Source: Peromyscus leucopus (lineage: Eukaryota > Chordata > Mammalia > Rodentia > Cricetidae). From it: a stretch of DNA of 64,000 nt. Made by a program: the position numbers and the translations under genes. Shown here piece by piece: positions 53,660-64,000 of this stretch. Position 1 is the first letter of the stretch. Every line of letters begins with the position of its first letter. The notes below the pieces were generated by a model. The model was not told the origin of the DNA. It did no database searches and was given only the letters and a program-made list of their open reading frames with translations. The stretch covers positions 148,735,596 to 148,799,595 of the forward strand of contig NC_051065.1 of NCBI RefSeq assembly GCF_004664715.2, in the 5' to 3' direction.

Positions 53660-53945
53660 CAATCTATTCCCGTAGTGGCATTTGCTTTGCCCATGACCTT
53701 GGACTATACAGTCCAAAGGAGGCGGTGCTTCCTGCCATTGTACATGACCTCTTATAAAGAGTTGGAGAAGGGTCACATTCCCCTTCTCCCTGCTCCTGCC
53801 TGTGAGGTGGATTCACTCCCAGTTAGATCAGAGGACAGCTTCAGCTGTCTACTCCATTCTGTATTTGTGAGTGTATTTCCTCAATTTATATCTTAATAAA
53901 TTCTACTACCCATTTAATAGACTCACATGGATTGATCATAATAAG
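53660..53945 (+). mobile_element. Probable 5' LTR of the class II provirus remnant
   Basis: 'gacctcttataaagagttgg' (TATA, ~53,747-53,766) and 'atatcttaataaattctactaccc' (poly(A), ~53,887-53,910) lie just upstream of a Lys-type primer site. The left border is set by the end of the class I pol. The LTR is probably incomplete. Confidence 0.45.
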
Positions 53946-53946
53946 T

Positions 53947-53961
53947 GGCACCCACGTGACA
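53947..53961 (+). other. Degenerate primer binding site, tRNA-Lys-1,2 type
   Basis: TGGCACCCACGTGAC compares with the canonical TGGCGCCCAACGTGGGGC. Position after a TATA/poly(A) block supports it; the spacing to an LTR 'CA' is not clean. Confidence 0.5.
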
Positions 53962-55100
53962 AAAAGACCCTACACTCCCTGTAGCTCCTGCCCACAGCCT
54001 CTGCGACAGTGGCAGCAGGTTGGCTCAGGGACTTGTGTGCTCACTGCAGGTCAGCCTTGCCAGCACTCCTGAGCCTCTCTGTCCTAACCACATGGATCTG
54101 AGCCCTACACATCCCCACTGGGGCTACTTGAGTGACCTAACCCTAAGGCACTCGGGCAGCTGCTGGTGAGTTTCTCTGCCCTGCAGAGCCCACACAGCTC
54201 AAACCTCCCAGGAATGACCTGACCCCTGCTCTGGTGACCAGCTGCATACAGCAGCCTGACAGGGTGCCTGTAGACCAGGCAGCTCACGTGGCATGTGAGT
54301 CAATCACTCTCTGGCCAGGTGACTCACCAGGCATCGGTTCTTGTAACCACTGCCAGAAGCACGTGTGTTCTTCAGCATGTAGAGCACCAGAGAAAGGTGC
54401 CTGTACTAGGCGCCTTTCTAGTTCCGTGCTTTTAGCAGCCAGATCGGGTCATAGTCCCCTGTCTGGTTAGAGATTACCAGCAGACTGTTCCTTTACGTTT
54501 AAAATTGTTCAGTGTAGCTGCTGCCAATTCCAGAAAACCCTGGGCTGCCACCCTCAAGAGCACACCTGCCTGCCTGCTGGCTTCCACCACTCAGGCTGAG
54601 TTCGGTCCCATCGCCACGCCCCCATCTGCGACCATTGTCACCAGCCCTATAGCATCAGCCAACCAGACGGCTCCTGCCAGGTGTGTGACCACACCTGAGT
54701 GCTTCCAGATCACTGGTGTATTGCCTCATTGTTGTATACAATCTGTTGTGGTCCCAGCAACCTTACCTAGTGTTCAGGGGTTGCCTGGGTGAGTGCTTAA
54801 TTCACAGGAGCCATTCAGGGACCTGAGTCAGCTTGCACCAGATCTGTTTTGGTGCTACACCTGCGACATCTACTGGCAATGATACTACATCCACAAATCA
54901 TTGAATGAACAGCCGTTCACAGTACCTGGTCAATTACATCTGGAATATCTGGACATGTAGGACAATCTTTGAGGATTTTATCTGAGTTAAATTACTTGAT
55001 AATTTTACACTTCAAACTTTTTTTTTCAAACAAATTTTTTTCAAACAAATTTTTTTGCTTGTATGATGAATGGATTTTTATAGGACATATACAACCTTCC
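53962..55100 (+). mobile_element. Leader region of the class II provirus
   Basis: GC-rich, non-coding in appearance to ~54,840, then AT-rich with repeated 'caaacaaatttttttt'. No splice donor or packaging element can be claimed. Confidence 0.4.
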
Positions 55101-55224
55101 TGGGACATATATAATATTCACTGCTATGGCAATTAGTATAATAATTCACATCACATCTTTTAAAAATTGGTTCAATATTAATAGCAAAAATGAGGCATTA
55201 ATGGGACTGATACAGGACTTACAA

Positions 55225-55458
55225 GGTAGTAATGAAGAGTTAAGTAAAAGAATTCTTTCTCTGGAATCTGCTAACTTACCACAAGAACTTCAGGCTTCAC
55301 AGAGTAGCAATGAGGATTTAAACAGAAGGATTCTTTCTTTGGAACATGCTAACTTACCACAAGAATTTCAGGCTTTGTGGAGTAGCAATGAGGATTTAAA
55401 TAGATTCTTTCTTTGGAATCTGCTAACTTATCACAGGAACTTCAGTCCACTAATAATT
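55225..55458 (+). repeat. Three 78-bp tandem units inside gag
   Basis: Units start at 55,225, 55,303 and 55,381, each encoding S-(S)-N-E-(D/E)-L-(N/S)-(R/K)-R-I-L-S-L-E...N-L-P-Q-E. The heptad-like leucines suggest a coiled coil. Unit 3 lacks four nucleotides relative to unit 2. Confidence 0.9.
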
Positions 55459-56378
55459 GTACAACCAGATTTAATTCTATTGATAATAACTATGAATACT
55501 TAATGGATAAAACAATAACTTTCCAGAGCAATATTAACGCTATTCAGATAATTTATAAGGAGGAAAGATTATCACTAATTGATAAAATAAAGTCTGTGGA
55601 ATCATGTTTCAAAAGAACATAAAAAGTTGCATGATTCCATGAAATCTCTGGAATCCTTTACAATAGAGGAAGTTCAGATGCTGCAATAGACCATAGTTGC
55701 TCAATTGCAAGCTCTGGAAGAATCTCTCAATAAAGATGACAAGAAACTAATAAACAGAAGGGCAAGGCCATACAAGTCATAACATCTCCAGATGGCTCTC
55801 ATACAATGGCTTATCCTGTCACCATCTGTGAAAAGTCAGCAGGTGATAGACATCCTGAGTCATATGTAGAATATATTTTGCAACCTATTCATATGAAAGA
55901 TTAAAAAAAAAACCCATTAAGGAAGTGGTGGTCACCTATGGTATACACTCAACATATGTAAAACAGATGTTAAATAAGTGGTCTTTCACAAATAGAATCA
56001 TACCAGATGACTGAAATCAGTTAATCCCAGATGTTCTAGAATACAGCCAGCAGTTATAATGGAAAAGCTGGTTGAGAGGGGAAGCTAGAAGCCCAGAACA
56101 GCAGGAAAAGATAAGAGGTTTTGAGATCTCCCAAGATCAAATTCTTGGTGGGGGATGTTTCCCTGATAGAAATGTATAAGCTACTTTTGATGAGCATACA
56201 GTCTCCCTATGTTGTACAGCAGCTTTAAATGCTTGGGAAAAAATTCAGAACCAGGGAAATCAACTGAGCTATATTCAGAAATTTTCCAAGGACCAGAAGA
56301 GCCTTTTACTGATTTTATGCAAAGGCTGACCATGGCTGTAACAAAACAGTGTCAGACCCATAATTAAGATAAGTATTA

Positions 56379-56523
56379 GCCAGGCGTTGTGGCATATGCT
56401 TTAATCCCAGCACTCAGGAGGCAGAGGCAGGCAGATCTCTGTGAGTTCAAGGCCAGCCTGCTCTATAAAGTGAGTTCCAGGACAGCCAGGATTGTCACAC
56501 AGAGAAACCCCTGTCTCAAAAAT

Positions 56524-56577
<54 letters not shown>
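56379..56577 (+). mobile_element. B1 SINE with (GA)n tail inserted in gag
   Basis: B1 body 56,379-56,522 with a ~52-bp GA tract to 56,577. Target duplication AAGTATTA at 56,371-56,378 and 56,578-56,585. Confidence 0.92.
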
Positions 56578-56581
<4 letters not shown>

Positions 56582-57039
56582 ATTAACTCAATCCTCAATC
56601 TTTGGCTTTTGATAATGCTAATAAAGAATGTAAAAGAATATTTACACCTTTAATGGTCAGGTCCACACCATTGGAGGAATGGATTCAATATACAAATGGT
56701 GTTGAGTCTCTTAACTATGGTAATGAGGCTTGGATAGAAGAGGCAATTTCCAGAGGAGGAAGGAGGCCTTGAGTTACCAAATGTTTTAACTGTGATACAC
56801 TAGGTCATATGAGAAGAAATTGTATACAGGGTGCTCCTAGAAGCAATACTCCTTCTAGAATAACCCAAATGGGAGACCCCAACCTTCTGGATTATGCAGA
56901 AGATATGGCAAAGGCCGACATTGGAACAATGAATGTAGATCAACAAGAGATACACGAGGCAACCCTTTACCAGCAGGAAATGCCTCAGGGGACCTTTCAC
57001 AGACCCCCAAACCAAAAGGTATATGAAGAAATGGAATTT

Positions 57040-57650
57040 GGAAGATGAATGTGTTTCATTTCGCAGGATTCAGAAGATTAAAATATGTACACCATAGCAT
57101 TGACACCTATTCAGGATTTCAATCGATAACTCCAATGAGTTCTGAAAAGGCTGACTCTGTGGTTACATATCTATTAGAAGTTATGGCCATCATGGGAATA
57201 TCTGTACAAATTAAGACTGGCAATGTTTCAGCATATATCTCAAATAAAATTAGTCAGTTTTTGCTTATTACAATATAAAGCATGTAAAAGTTATACCACA
57301 CAATCCCACAGGCCAAACAGTCATAGAAAGATTGAAAAGAACTTTAAAGGATATGCTAAATAAACAACAACAGGTAACAATGACTCCTTGAAATAGATTA
57401 CATAATGCTTTATTAACCTTGAATTTTCTCAATGCTGATGAAAAAGGAACAAACTGTGGAGAGACACTAGACAACAGAGCTAAACCAACTAGTTTACTTC
57501 AAAGATGTGTTGACCTTGGAATGGAAACCAGTATATGTCCTACATTGGGGAAAAGGTTTTGCTTTTGTTTCTGCAGAAGAAAAGCTATGGACACCAACAA
57601 AATTAATAAAAATTCACTTAGAACAGGAAAAACCCCTTGATGAAGAGAAG
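57040..57650 (+). pseudogene. Class II integrase core remnant, fused close to gag
   Basis: It starts ~215 bp after the zinc knuckle with an integrase core ('YVHHSIDTYSGF', first catalytic Asp kept; 'MGISVQIKTGN', where the second catalytic Asp of the usual T-D-N is Gly at 57,219-57,221). Stops and frameshifts follow; 57,300-57,650 still reads as integrase C-terminal sequence. Protease, RT, RNase H and the integrase N-terminus are missing. Confidence 0.78.
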
Positions 57651-59515
57651 TAATAGCTCATCCACCAATGTGACTACTCTACAAGTTATAAGAAAAAAAA
57701 CTCAACAAACAAAGGCTGGGGAAGGGTTCTGTTTTTTGTCTTTACAGGATAATAAAAATACCCATTTTCCAGAAATCATAAGGCCATAGACACTCAGATG
57801 TCTACAGCAGAAGGGAAGAACCTATTGGTACCAATATACTCTGCAGGGTAATATCCCACTGCCTAACATCAATATCTCTTTAACTCTAGAATAGTTGTGG
57901 TTCCGATTCAATTATAAATCAAGCTGGCTTTAGAGTTGGAATGTGGCTCTCTCCTTCTCTAAACACAAGCATATTGTTAAAAGAAAAAAAAAATCAAGAG
58001 ATTCTTCTGTTTCATATTGGAAGAGCCAACTGGTGTGAGACAAAAGAAAATCAATAATCTAAGCACCATTGTTATCAAGATTCTATTTTTCTCCATGCTT
58101 ATTCTTGATTTCTCAGAATCCTTCCTTACATGTCATATCATCTTTAAATCCAAACTTTCCATTTTGATATTATCAAAGTTTTCCACAGGGAAAATAAATC
58201 TTCCCAATAGTAATCTCTGACGTCTCCAAAAGGAAGATGGGCCCCCACAACAATGACTCTACTCTGTCCAGAAAGATGCCATGGTACCTAAGAACATTAC
58301 TCAATGATCAGTTTTGGACTGAAAACTCTTCAGGACAGTTCTAAGATGAGATGTCCATCACACTACACTTCTAACCAGAATCTCAGAAATCTTATCCATT
58401 ACTGAGACTGGCTGCAGACTCTACAGTTAGTCCTATTGAGACCTAACAATCTAAGCTTTCTTACAGGACCCCACAGAGATACTGTCAACTCCCTAAACAG
58501 AAGGAAACAATTCTAAGAAAATAACCCCCCTCTCCCAAAGGTTTTATTTTTCTCAGGGTTATGGATGGATGGTTATAGGGTTGGGGGTGGAACAATAAAA
58601 TTTGGACTCAGTATTCTCCTTTAGAAAAGAAAAAGGGGAATGGATAGGTATAGGATATTAAGGTAGATTATTGTATTTACTAGTAAACTAATTCAGTAAG
58701 ATATCAGCCTTAGATAATTTGCACAGATATGGATTCTTGTATATTGATACAAATTTAAACCATTCTTATATTCCTATTTAAGATAATTTGTATATTGATA
58801 CAAATACAAAACTATATTTGTTGTATTGTACACATATTCCTACTTCTGTTTGAAATATTTTGTATATTGATACAAGTGTAGTATTATATTTATCATACTG
58901 TATATATGTTCTACCTCTGTTTAGGATATTTTGTATATTGATACATATTAAGGATATTATTGTCATATTGCATATTACACTATACATTTCTACCTCTGTT
59001 TAAGATATTTTGTGTATTGTCACAATTTTGAGGTCATTGTCCTTATATAATACATCTGCTTACAGATGGTTTACCTTGTTAATGTGAAGCCTTAGTCCTT
59101 AAGTTATTTTGGTGGATAAGATTTATAGAACTATAGTCACTCATGCTTGCCATTTCTATAGTTATATTAGTTAGGTTGTCCAGATTTACAGAAACATATG
59201 TCAGATGGATAGGTAATCTTCAAATAATTCATAGACATAGAGAATATGGCATGTAAATATTTTGATAACTTAGAATTCTGTTGACATGAGACAGGATTGC
59301 TCCTGGCAGCACTGATCTGATCCTGAGACAATGTTGGGCTTCAAGGACACTCCATATGGAAGCTTGTCTTCTTCTTGGTACAAAATGGCTTGCTGGGCAA
59401 AGAACTGTCCTTTCCTTGACTGCTGACAGTATGTACACTGTCCTTTCTGGACAAGCAGGACACAAGGAAAAGTGACTGCTGAACCTTACCAAAACAGGGT
59501 AAGATGGTCTTTCAA
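57651..59515 (+). mobile_element. 3' part of the class II provirus, no env recognised
   Basis: Non-coding in appearance. A purine run 'gaaaagaaaaaggggaatgg' (58,623-58,642) may be a polypurine tract. AT-rich tandem units follow at 58,730-59,070, then 'gagacaggattgctcctggcagcactgatctgatcctgagacaatg'. No copy of the 53.7-kb LTR was found, so the 3' LTR is missing or unrecognised. Confidence 0.4.
58735..59065 (+). repeat. AT-rich tandem repeat, ~70-bp unit, five copies
   Basis: 'gatattttgtatattgatacaa' recurs with its core at 58,740, 58,791, 58,863, 58,934 and 59,013; units end 'ttcctacctctgttta'. Spacing is 51-79 bp. Confidence 0.85.
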
Positions 59516-59559
59516 AATTCCTTAAGATCTATTTATTTTCCTAGAGTCTCCCCAACATT

Positions 59560-62500
59560 AGGGTCAAGCTTGAACATCTGGAGAAAAGGCTCCTAACCCC
59601 ATAGGCAGAAGTCTTAGCACTGGCCTTTAAGGTGTACCATGGGAGAGATGAAAAAGCTCATAAACAAAAATACCAAATGCTGGCCAAGGCCATCTGACCA
59701 GCTTCAGCAACTGTTCACACTCCCTTGCTCCCTGGGGCTTGAGGACCACTGAGTCCCTGCTTCAATGTGGTCAGGAGGGTCACTGGGTCCAGGCTTGCCC
59801 TAATCCCTGCGTGCTACCTGGGCCCAAAGTGTCACCAAGAGGGACATTGGGCTGTTGACTGGCCCCATGCCCCTTGGTTTTTCGAGACAGGGTTCTCTGC
59901 ATAGCTTTGCGCCTTTCCTGGAACTCACTCTGTAGCCCAGGCTGGCCTCGAACTCACAAAGATCCGCCTGGCTCTGCCTCCCGAGTGCTGGGATTAAAGG
60001 TGTGCGCCACCACCGCCCAGCTGGGAGCTTCTATTTCTTTTGCTCCCCGCCATTCGCCTGACCCCAAACTTGCCAGCAGCCCCTCTCCTCCTCCTCCTTG
60101 CCACTCACCCTACTGGTTCCAACATGTTGTTTCCTCGGCCAGCCTCCCAGGTGGACCCCTAAGTCTGGGACACCCCAAGCCCCTCTGTGCTCGACACCAT
60201 TCCCCCCTTATCGTCCCATTACAGGGCTCTACCCAGTACATTACTCAAGCCCAGTATCCACTCTCACTTCAGAGTCTTAGGGAACTTAAACCCATCATCT
60301 CTGACCTTCGAAGAAAAAAAACTACTTTATCCCACATCTCCTTTTAACACCCCTACATCTGCAGTTAAAACGTCTAATGGGTCCTACCCCCTGATTCAAG
60401 ACCTCCAGCTCATTAATTCTGCAGTGGTCCCCTCTATCTTATGGTGCTTAACCCTTATGTACTCCTCCCCACTATCCCCTCAGGAACTTCCCATTTCTCA
60501 GTTCTGGATCTCAAGGATGTTTGCTTGTCTATCCCTCTTAGCACTCAGTCTCAAAACATCTTTGCTTTCACCTGGACTGACCCTGACACCCAACTCTCTA
60601 CTCAGCTCACTTGGACTGTCCTGTCCCAGGGGTTCCAGGACAGCCCACACCTATTTGGCCAGACCCTGGCTTCTGATCTACTCTGTCTCTCCCCAAATCT
60701 AAACTCATACACTATGTAGATGACCTTCTCCTCTGCAGTCCATCCCTACAAATTAGCCAAACTGAGACCTCTGCTCTTCTAAATTTCTTGTCTAGCTGGG
60801 GTTATAGAGTCTCACCCTCCAAGATACAACTGTCCACTCCTCAGGTCACCTAATTGGGACTAACCATAAACCCAACATGCAAAGTCATTAACCTTTGATA
60901 GAAAACACCTAATCCAGTCTCTTGCAGTCCCCTCTACTAAAGAGGAGATTTTATCATTCTAGGAATAGCTGGCTTCTTACGTTCCTGGATCCCCTCTTTT
61001 TCCCTCCTTGCCCACCCCTTATATGAGGCAGCCCTTGGTCCCTCACATGAGCCCCTCACTCCCATTACTAAGCCCTTTCAGAAGCTCCAGCAGGTCCTCC
61101 TTCAGGCCCCAGTACTTCATCTCCCAGACTTAACTCATCCCTTCTCCCACTATGTAACAGAAAAAGAGGGATATGCCCCTGGGGTCCTAGGCCAACAACT
61201 GGGACCTTCCTTTGTACCCATAGCATACCTGTCAAAAACCTAGACCTTATCACCCAGGGATGGGCACCCTATGTACATGCTTTAGCAGCTGCTGATCTTC
61301 TTACTTGTGAATCAAAAAAACTAACCTTGAGTCACCCACCATTATCTTCTCCTCCCACAACCTGTCCCATCTCTTAACTTACAAAGGCTTACACACTCTA
61401 CCTCCTTCCCAGGTTCTTTGTCTCTAGGTGGCACTAACAGAAGATACCACACTTCCTTTCCGATCTTGCCCCCTCCCCTCAGTATCTCAAACTTTCTGCC
61501 TTGACCAAACGCTGACCACTCCCCATCTCATTCCTGCACTGAAACCCTAGAGAAACTACTGCCCCATCCCTTCCTTACACATGCAGGAGGGTACATTGAC
61601 TCACGCCATCTATACCTGGTACACAGATGTAGGCTCCTTTTTACATGAGGGGACCTGAAAAGCAGACTATGCCATAGTGTCAGATACTGAGGTGGCAGAG
61701 GCACAGGCATTCCCCGCCCACACTACTAACCAACAGGCTGAACTAATACCTCTCACCCATGGCTTCCGATCGGCACAAGGACAATTCTGAAATGTTTACA
61801 CAGACTCCAGATGTGTTTTTTATATCCTCCTGTCCCCCTCTGCCATCTGGAATGAGCATGAGCTACTTACAATGAAAGAAGGTTTCATAACTAACTCAGG
61901 TCAAATTATGGCCATGTTAAAAGCCTCCCATCTCTCCACAGCTCTAGGAATTATTCACTGCTGGTCTCATTAGACTGACAGCTCCATCCTCTCTAAGGGA
62001 AATTTCTGAGCTGACTAGGCCCAGACTCACCTCACCCACTACAGAGAATCCGTGCACTATGACCCACACCCCCACTGTCGCCCCCCGACACTTGACAAAA
62101 TCTGTCCTACCTACACCAACTCTTTCATCCTAACAGCCAGACTCTGTCTCACTTTGTCAAGACCCACCTCCAGCCCACCCCTGAGGACTTGCATTTCTTA
62201 AGAACTATTACTGCCCCTTTAAAATCTGTCAAATGTCAGACCCCGTTTTCAGATGCTGCAGCTCTCCTTTTCCTACCCACCAGGCCAGAGGATCGCTCCC
62301 AGGGACTGACGAGCAGCTTGACTTTACCACATGCCCACAGTCAGAAGAGCTAAGTATCTCCTGGTCCTAGTGGAAAACATCCTCAGGCTGGGTGGGGCAT
62401 TCCCAATCACTAGCAAAAGGGCTCAGACAGTCTCTGACCTCCTTCTCCAGGAGATTATTCTCTGATTTGGAATCCTTGCCTTCCTCCAGTCAGACAACGG

Positions 62501-62738
62501 CCCTGAAATCACCTTCCAGATTTGCCAAACCTCATCAAAGTCCCCAGCATTCCTTGGCATTTTCATACCCCATACCACCCACAGTCCTTAGGAAAGACAG
62601 AACAAACTAACCACTTCTTAAAAAACATTGTTGTTAAAATGCCAAGGGAACATCACCTAGATTGAGTAAAGCTCCTGCTTCTGGCTCTTTTTAGGCTCCC
62701 AAGCAACCCCTTTCAATCTCACCATTTGAACTCAGGAG
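59560..62738 (+). pseudogene. Class I ERV gag-pol remnant, copy 2
   Basis: In order: gag nucleocapsid with two zinc-knuckle traces (59,755-59,865; the first needs a one-base shift, the second has its last Cys as Trp), an inserted B1, RT ('LDLKDV' ~60,505; YVDD intact at 60,713-60,724 but in a broken frame), RNase H ('TDVGSF' ~61,623, 'TDSR' ~61,802) and integrase ('SDNGPEIT' ~62,490, 'SPFEL' ~62,722). Many stops and shifts; non-functional. RT overlaps copy 1, so these are two separate insertions, not one split element. Confidence 0.75.
59875..60022 (-). mobile_element. B1 SINE inserted in class I ERV
   Basis: 'ggtttttcgagacagggttctctgcatagctttgcgcctttcctgg' to 'gtgcgccaccaccgcccagc', near consensus. 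It separates the gag end from pol in copy 2. Confidence 0.9.
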
Positions 62739-63218
62739 TGTTGCTGGAGAGCTTCTCTCCAGGTTCCAAAATTTGAAGTCAAGGTTCCTTTAAAATTTAC
62801 ATTTTGGCATAACTGAACAGCTTTTACAATCAAATGTTTTTCTTTAGTTACGAATATCAAAGACAACATAATCCAGATTTTCTGTGTGATAGCCATCTTT
62901 ATGTGGCTTATTACCTTTACTGTTTTTTTAAACACTTTATTTTTAGATACTATTTGTTTATATAACGGTATATTTTTTTGTCTTTTAAGCCTACGTACAT
63001 TTTTACATGCATTATAAACTATTTCATCTGAATCAGTCCTATTGCGAACTTATTGCTTTAAACTGTAGCCTTCTAAGCCTGAAATGGTGCTGTGGCTGCT
63101 GGCTCCGCCCACTTCAGCCTTTTAACATGGCGGTAGTACGTTTTCTCCAGCTTGGGAGTCATCAAGTCTCAGAAATAGTGGGTCTATGCTTTTATCAAAG
63201 CAGCGTATGGCCCAGAAA

Positions 63219-63254
<36 letters not shown>

Positions 63255-63645
63255 CTAGTAAAGACTAAATCTACCACACAGTGTAATGTGCCGCTGGCAG
63301 ATGCCTCATTCCTGCCATACTGTTGGTCAAACGCACACACCAGGAACCCGCCAGTGTTTTAACCTGCGTTTTGCGTCATCTAGCTGACCGTATGAGACAT
63401 GAAGCAGGAACCTGTTTTTGGCTCTGTTTAGAGTTGGTTATTAAATATTCTCAGGTTTAAGGTGGAAACTTGAGCTGTTGGGCGCCATTTGTTGTTGGAG
63501 AGCTTCTCTCCAGGTTCCACCAAGCCCTGCAGTCCCACAATCCATGTATAAAATAATCACTCAGACGCTTATATTACTTATAAACTGTATGGCCATGGCA
63601 GGCTTCTTGCTAACTGTTCTTATAGCTTAAATGAACCTATTTAAC
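62739..63645 (-). mobile_element. LTR element nested in class I integrase
   Basis: Read on the minus strand: partial LTR (~63,645 to 63,490) with 'agttagcaagaagcctgccatggccatac', ending CTCTCCAACAACA; spacer AA; PBS TGGCGCCCAAC (63,487-63,477); ~710 bp interior containing an A/T tract; then the last 30 bp of an LTR (62,768-62,739) matching 63,519-63,490 at 29 of 30 bases. The LTR shares its middle with the solo LTR at 31,414. Class I integrase coding resumes at ~63,660. Confidence 0.7.
63222..63250. repeat. Poly-T tract
   Basis: About 29 T residues inside the nested LTR element. Confidence 0.95.
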
Positions 63646-63659
63646 TTTACTGACCACTC

Positions 63660-63900
63660 CCTACCCTGACCATGTGCCAACCCCTGTCCATCCCTAATCA
63701 ACACTGGGGACCAAGTCCTTCTCTCTCCTCTAGCCCCGCCCCCCTTCTCCCCTAAATGGCAGGGTCCCTTCAAGGGAATTCTTGTAACTCCCACAGCTGC
63801 TAAGCTTGAGGGCCTCTCTCACTGGATTCATTTATCTCATCTCAAGCCCTTTAATTCCTCATCTCCAGATCATTTTTCTTCATACACATCAACCCCAATA
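63660..63900 (+). pseudogene. Class I ERV integrase C-terminus, resumed copy 2
   Basis: The frame reads 'GDQVLL', then 'KWQGPFKGILVTPTAAKLEG' and 'HWIHLSHLKP', the conserved C-terminal part of gamma-type integrase. It is the continuation of 59,560-62,738 beyond the nested LTR element, with some codons lost at the junction. Confidence 0.75.
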
Positions 63901-64000
63901 GGACTCTGCTCCCTTAACTTTCAGAGAATGAGATCAACTGTCTTGTTCCCAATTCCAGAAGAATGAGGCTTCACCCAGCAGTCATACTCAACTCTACCAA

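Larger units (their letters stand above)
55126..56935 (+). pseudogene. Class II (IAP/beta-like) gag remnant
   Basis: An N-terminal part with three 78-bp in-frame repeats (55,225-55,458), a capsid-like phrase 'FQGPEEPFTDFMQRL' (~56,280-56,330) and a nucleocapsid zinc knuckle CFNCDTLGHMRRNC (C-X2-C-X4-H-X4-C, 56,782-56,823). A 4-nt loss in the third repeat shifts the frame, further stops follow, and a B1 SINE sits between capsid and zinc knuckle. In life gag builds the particle; this copy cannot. Confidence 0.75.

Noticed and set aside
1..64000. CRISPR arrays, tRNA/rRNA genes, bacterial-type operons
   Set aside because: None seen; tandem repeats here are eukaryotic mini/microsatellites without spacer structure, and tRNA-like parts are SINE heads.

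Overview
The window is mammalian and almost certainly rodent. It carries a spliced minus-strand gene of the alpha-2-macroglobulin family that reads most like a murinoglobulin (rodent A2M branch), and it is full of rodent B1/B2/B3/ID-type SINEs, rodent L1 fragments and LTR elements. The B1 consensus ending in '...gcgcctttcctgg' and several LTR families seen here are, from memory, typical of cricetids (voles, hamsters, deer mice) rather than house mouse. The species call is inference.

Positions 1-24,876 hold the 5' half of the murinoglobulin gene on the minus strand. I assembled 12 coding exons by hand. They join into one open frame of 495 codons (start at 24,876, leaving the window after exon 12 at 139), all with GT-AG boundaries, no stop and no frameshift. 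They cover the signal peptide and the first four to five macroglobulin (MG) domains. The bait region, thioester and receptor-binding domain would lie beyond position 1. The introns (4.9, 7.1 and 6.9 kb for the longest) contain an LTR, a decayed L1 monomer array, a 24-30 bp minisatellite, a triplicated ~160 bp unit, L1 pieces and SINEs.

Positions 24,877-64,000 are the upstream flank. I recognise no second functional host gene there. It is a layered retroelement landscape: a complete LTR-PBS-internal-PPT-LTR provirus of 4.6 kb at 32,303-36,919 with two nested B1s; solo LTRs at 31,414, 40.2k, 46,574 (minus), 47,219 and 51,142, three of which have perfect 6-bp target duplications; two decayed class I (gamma-like) pol copies at 51.65-53.64 kb and 59.6-63.9 kb; and between them a class II (beta/IAP-like) provirus remnant at 53.7-59.5 kb whose protease and reverse transcriptase are deleted so that gag abuts integrase. 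The second class I copy is itself interrupted, inside integrase, by a minus-strand LTR element with a Lys-type primer binding site. hAT-like URR1-type repeats occur at 7.6, 27.8, 37.0, 41.4 and 44.2 kb. All viral-type reading frames are broken.

Limits: repeat family names are from memory and were not checked against a library. Exon limits come from reading splice signals, phase and family resemblance. No similarity value here was computed.
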